Shown here in pieces: positions 4,535 through 6,939 of a DNA stretch of 6,939 bases. The stretch is taken from positions 1 to 6,939 of the forward strand of contig WLRE01000070.1 of NCBI GenBank assembly GCA_009698045.1, given 5' to 3'. This stretch comes from Actinomycetota bacterium. GTDB lineage: Bacteria; Actinomycetota; Actinomycetes; Nanopelagicales; Nanopelagicaceae. Made by a program: the position numbers and the translations under genes. Under the pieces are notes generated by a model, which saw only the letters and a program-made list of their open reading frames with translations, was not told the DNA's origin and ran no database searches. The number at the start of each line of letters is the position of its first letter. Positions within the stretch are counted from its first letter, which is position 1.

Positions 4535-6939
4535 TTACAGAACGATGTTAACAAGCTTAGGTGCGCGCACAATCACTTTTTGAATTGCGGCACCTGCAAT
4601 AGCGGCCTTCATCTCTGAATTCTCCATCGCTAACTTCTCTAAATCAGCGTCAGAGATATCTGGGGCGACTTCGATGCGATCCTTAATCTTGCCGTTAATC
4701 TGCAAGATTGCGGTGACTGCATCAGCGACTAAGAGCGCCGGGTCGACAGCTGGCCAACCAGCAAGAGCCACTGCCGGCTTGTGGCCGAGTAGTTCCCACA
4801 TCTCTTCGGAGGTAAATGGTGCAACAAGTGAGAGTGCGATTGCCATAGCTTCGGCGGCTTCGCGCACTGCAGGATCTGCCGGGCCACATCCGCTATCTAT
4901 TGCTTTGCGGGTGGCATTGACGAGTTCCATAACACGAGCAACGGCCACGTTGAATCGGAAAGTTTCGATAGCAAAACCAATATCGCTGACGGCTTTGTGG
5001 GTCACTTTTCGAAGATTGATATCTCCGGTGGTGAAATCGACTCCAGGTTTGCTGGTGACATCGCCAGCAATACGCCAGGCGCGATTGAGAAACTTTAATG
5101 AACCCGATGGGGAAACATCAGACCAATCGATGTCATCTTCCGGTGGACCTGCGAAGACCATTGAGATGCGGATTGCATCCACGCCATGTTTCTCGAGCTC
5201 ATCTGAAAGGCGGACCAGATTGCCACGGCTCTTGCTCATTGCAGAACCATCCATCAAGACCATGCCTTGATTGAGCAATTTAGTAAATGGCTCGGTAAAT
5301 CCAACCTTGCCCATATCAAAGAGAACTTTGGTAAAGAAGCGAGAGTAGAGAAGGTGCAAGATTGCGTGAGTGACGCCGCCGACATATTGGTCAACAGGTA
5401 GCCAGGTATCCACCTCTTTGCGATCAAAGGCCATCTTGTCATTCGTGTTACTGACATAGCGCAGGTAATACCAAGAGGAGTCGAAGAAAGTATCCATAGT
5501 GTCGGCATCACGCTTGGCAGCGCCGCCGCAGGTTGGACAGGTTGTGTTAATCCAAGATTCAATCGCACCAAGTGGTGAAGTTCCCTTTGGCTTGAGATCG
5601 AGACCGGTCGCATCAGGAAGTTCGACGGGTAATTGAACTTCTGGGACTGGGACTTCCCCGCACTTCTCGCAGTGGATGATTGGAATTGGAGTTCCCCAGA
5701 AACGTTGGCGAGAGATGAGCCAATCGCGCAGGCGGTAATTCTTGGCAGACTTTCCGAGCTTCTTCGCTTCGAGTTCGGCCACAATTTTCGCAATTGCATC
5801 GACTTTATTAAGTCCGTTAAGTGAGCCAGAATTAATAAGAACGCCATCACCCGTAGTGGCAACTCCACTGGTATTTGGATCTTCTTCATCGCTCTGCACT
5901 ACAACAGTGACGGGCAACTTCATGGCACGAGCAAAATCTAAGTCGCGTTGATCATGGGCAGGAACAGCCATGATTGCGCCAGTGCCGTAATCCGCTAAGA
6001 CATAGTCACTTGCCCAGATAGGAAGTTTCTCGCCATTCACTGGATTGATGGCATAACGCTCGAGAAATACTCCGCTCTTAGGGCGGTCTGTTGCCAAGCG
6101 ATCAATATCTGATGCTGACTTCACCTCTTCAATGTATTTAGCAAGAACCGAAGCCAATGGTGTGCCTGCGACGAGTTCGGAGGCGAGTGGTGCGTCAGCG
6201 GCAACGACCATAAATGTTGCGCCGTACAAAGTATCGGGACGAGTGGTGTAAATAGTGACGGGCTCGATCCGGCCTTCAATATCGAATTGAACTTCAGCAC
6301 CTTGCGAGCGACCAATCCAATTGCGCTGCATCATCAGAACTTTTTCCGGCCATTGACCTTCAAGCTCGGACATGTCGTCCAAGAGGCGATCGGCGTAGTC
6401 AGTAATTTTCAAATACCACTGATTGAGCTTCTTCTTGGTTACCGCAGAATCACAGCGTTCGCAGAGTCCTGCAACTACTTGCTCGTTAGCGAGAACTGTC
6501 TGACAGGATGGACACCAGTTGACGGGTGAATCCTTGCGATAGGCAAGGCCCTTCTTAAACATCTCGATAAAGAGCCACTGATTCCATTTGTAATACTCGG
6601 GGTCGCAGGTATGTAGTGTGCGGTCCCAATCGAAAGAACATGCAAAGCGGCGCATGGAAGCTTTTTGAACTGCAATATTTTCATAAGTCCAAGCACGAGG
6701 ATCGGAGTTGCGCTTGATTGCAGCATTTTCAGCCGGTAGTCCAAATGCGTCCCAGCCGATCGGGTGCAGAACGTTAAAACCTTTTTGGACCCAGTAGCGA
6801 GCAATGACATCGCCCAGTGTGTACGCCTCGGCGTGACCCATATGAAGATCGCCGGAGGGATAAGGAAACATATCCAAAACATATTTTTTCGGACGGGGAT
6901 CATCCGCAGTGCCAGATTTAAAGGGAGTGAGTTTGTCCC
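4535..6939 (-). CDS. leuS: Leucyl-tRNA synthetase, 5' end beyond window
   Basis: Class I aminoacyl-tRNA synthetase that activates leucine, attaches it to tRNA-Leu and hydrolyses mischarged tRNA. The 800 visible residues lack only the extreme N terminus; the frame is open to the right edge. Numbering visible residues from 6937, the HIGH-type motif HMGH is at 32-35, after YVLDMFPYPSG. Zinc-site cysteines are CPSC (142-145) and CERC (159-162), with a second set CEKC (423-426) and CPTC (467-470). The CP1 editing domain shows the threonine-rich TTRPDTLYG (231-239) and GTGAIMAVPAHDQRD (318-332), which holds the conserved editing aspartate. The catalytic loop reads AMSKS (566-570) instead of KMSKS. 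The C-terminal anticodon-binding and terminal domains end in KVIVRAPKLVNIVL. An internal TTG at 6877 could be mistaken for the start, but conserved LeuRS sequence precedes it. comEA follows after 58 bases. Confidence 0.98.
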   Translation of the reverse strand, partial: DKLTPFKSGTADDPRPKKYVLDMFPYPSGDLHMGHAEAYTLGDVIARYWVQKGFNVLHPIGWDAFGLPAENAAIKRNSDPRAWTYENIAVQKASMRRFACSFDWDRTLHTCDPEYYKWNQWLFIEMFKKGLAYRKDSPVNWCPSCQTVLANEQVVAGLCERCDSAVTKKKLNQWYLKITDYADRLLDDMSELEGQWPEKVLMMQRNWIGRSQGAEVQFDIEGRIEPVTIYTTRPDTLYGATFMVVAADAPLASELVAGTPLASVLAKYIEEVKSASDIDRLATDRPKSGVFLERYAINPVNGEKLPIWASDYVLADYGTGAIMAVPAHDQRDLDFARAMKLPVTVVVQSDEEDPNTSGVATTGDGVLINSGSLNGLNKVDAIAKIVAELEAKKLGKSAKNYRLRDWLISRQRFWGTPIPIIHCEKCGEVPVPEVQLPVELPDATGLDLKPKGTSPLGAIESWINTTCPTCGGAAKRDADTMDTFFDSSWYYLRYVSNTNDKMAFDRKEVDTWLPVDQYVGGVTHAILHLLYSRFFTKVLFDMGKVGFTEPFTKLLNQGMVLMDGSAMSKSRGNLVRLSDELEKHGVDAIRISMVFAGPPEDDIDWSDVSPSGSLKFLNRAWRIAGDVTSKPGVDFTTGDINLRKVTHKAVSDIGFAIETFRFNVAVARVMELVNATRKAIDSGCGPADPAVREAAEAMAIALSLVAPFTSEEMWELLGHKPAVALAGWPAVDPALLVADAVTAILQINGKIKDRIEVAPDISDADLEKLAMENSEMKAAIAGAAIQKVIVRAPKLVNIVL

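Noticed and set aside
4674..5270. Plus-strand open frame of 198 codons
   Set aside because: It lies wholly antisense to the conserved C-terminal half of leuS and its translation is low-complexity Ser/Ala/Thr/Arg-rich without recognisable domains; it is a shadow of leuS.
5254..5889. Minus-strand open frame of 211 codons
   Set aside because: It overlaps leuS in another frame of the same strand, while the leuS frame there carries conserved motifs; no family resemblance.
4535..6877. leuS starting at the TTG at 6877
   Set aside because: The frame remains open to the window edge and the preceding residues (DDPRPKKYV) match the conserved LeuRS N-terminal region, so the TTG is an internal leucine codon.
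1..6939. Mobile element, CRISPR array, toxin-antitoxin pair, tRNA or other novel system
   Set aside because: All six genes are core genes in a familiar order and fill the window almost completely; I saw no direct-repeat array, terminal inverted repeats, tRNA-like sequence or abrupt composition change.

Overview
The window is a stretch of bacterial chromosome with six protein genes, all on the minus strand. In transcription order (right to left) they are leuS (5' end outside the window), comEA, comEC, holA, rpsT and lepA (3' end outside the window). This leuS-comEA-comEC-holA-rpsT-lepA order, with an AMSKS-type leucyl-tRNA synthetase, a membrane-anchored SLBB-HhH ComEA and an actinobacterial-looking DNA polymerase III delta subunit, points to an actinobacterium. 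Base composition looks moderate by eye (near half G+C), well below soil actinomycetes. A low-GC freshwater lineage such as Nanopelagicales (acI) or a relative is my best guess, but that is inference and not proven by the window.

Layout: leuS fills 4535-6939 and is open to the window edge. A 58-base gap separates it from comEA (3856-4476). comEC follows (annotated 1586-3763 from the first conventional start), and its reading frame almost certainly reaches back to the end of comEA. comEC and holA (663-1610) overlap, so comEA-comEC-holA looks like one translationally coupled unit. A 126-base gap with a strong hairpin and a possible promoter precedes rpsT (267-536). A 45-base gap without an evident terminator leads into lepA (1-221).

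Functions: LeuRS charges tRNA-Leu and proofreads. ComEA (DNA receptor) and ComEC (channel with a metallo-beta-lactamase-type nuclease domain) are the core of natural-transformation DNA uptake across the cytoplasmic membrane. HolA loads the replication clamp, S20 belongs to the 30S subunit, and LepA (EF4) is a ribosomal GTPase. The cluster therefore mixes translation, replication and DNA uptake.

I found no mobile element, CRISPR array, RNA gene, prophage or unknown gene cassette; no gene-free stretch exceeds 126 bases. This is mostly ordinary core genome. The observation most worth checking is the missing conventional start codon for the full-length N terminus of ComEC. Lesser points are the comEC/holA overlap, the GTG start and structured leader of rpsT, and the AMSKS motif of LeuRS.
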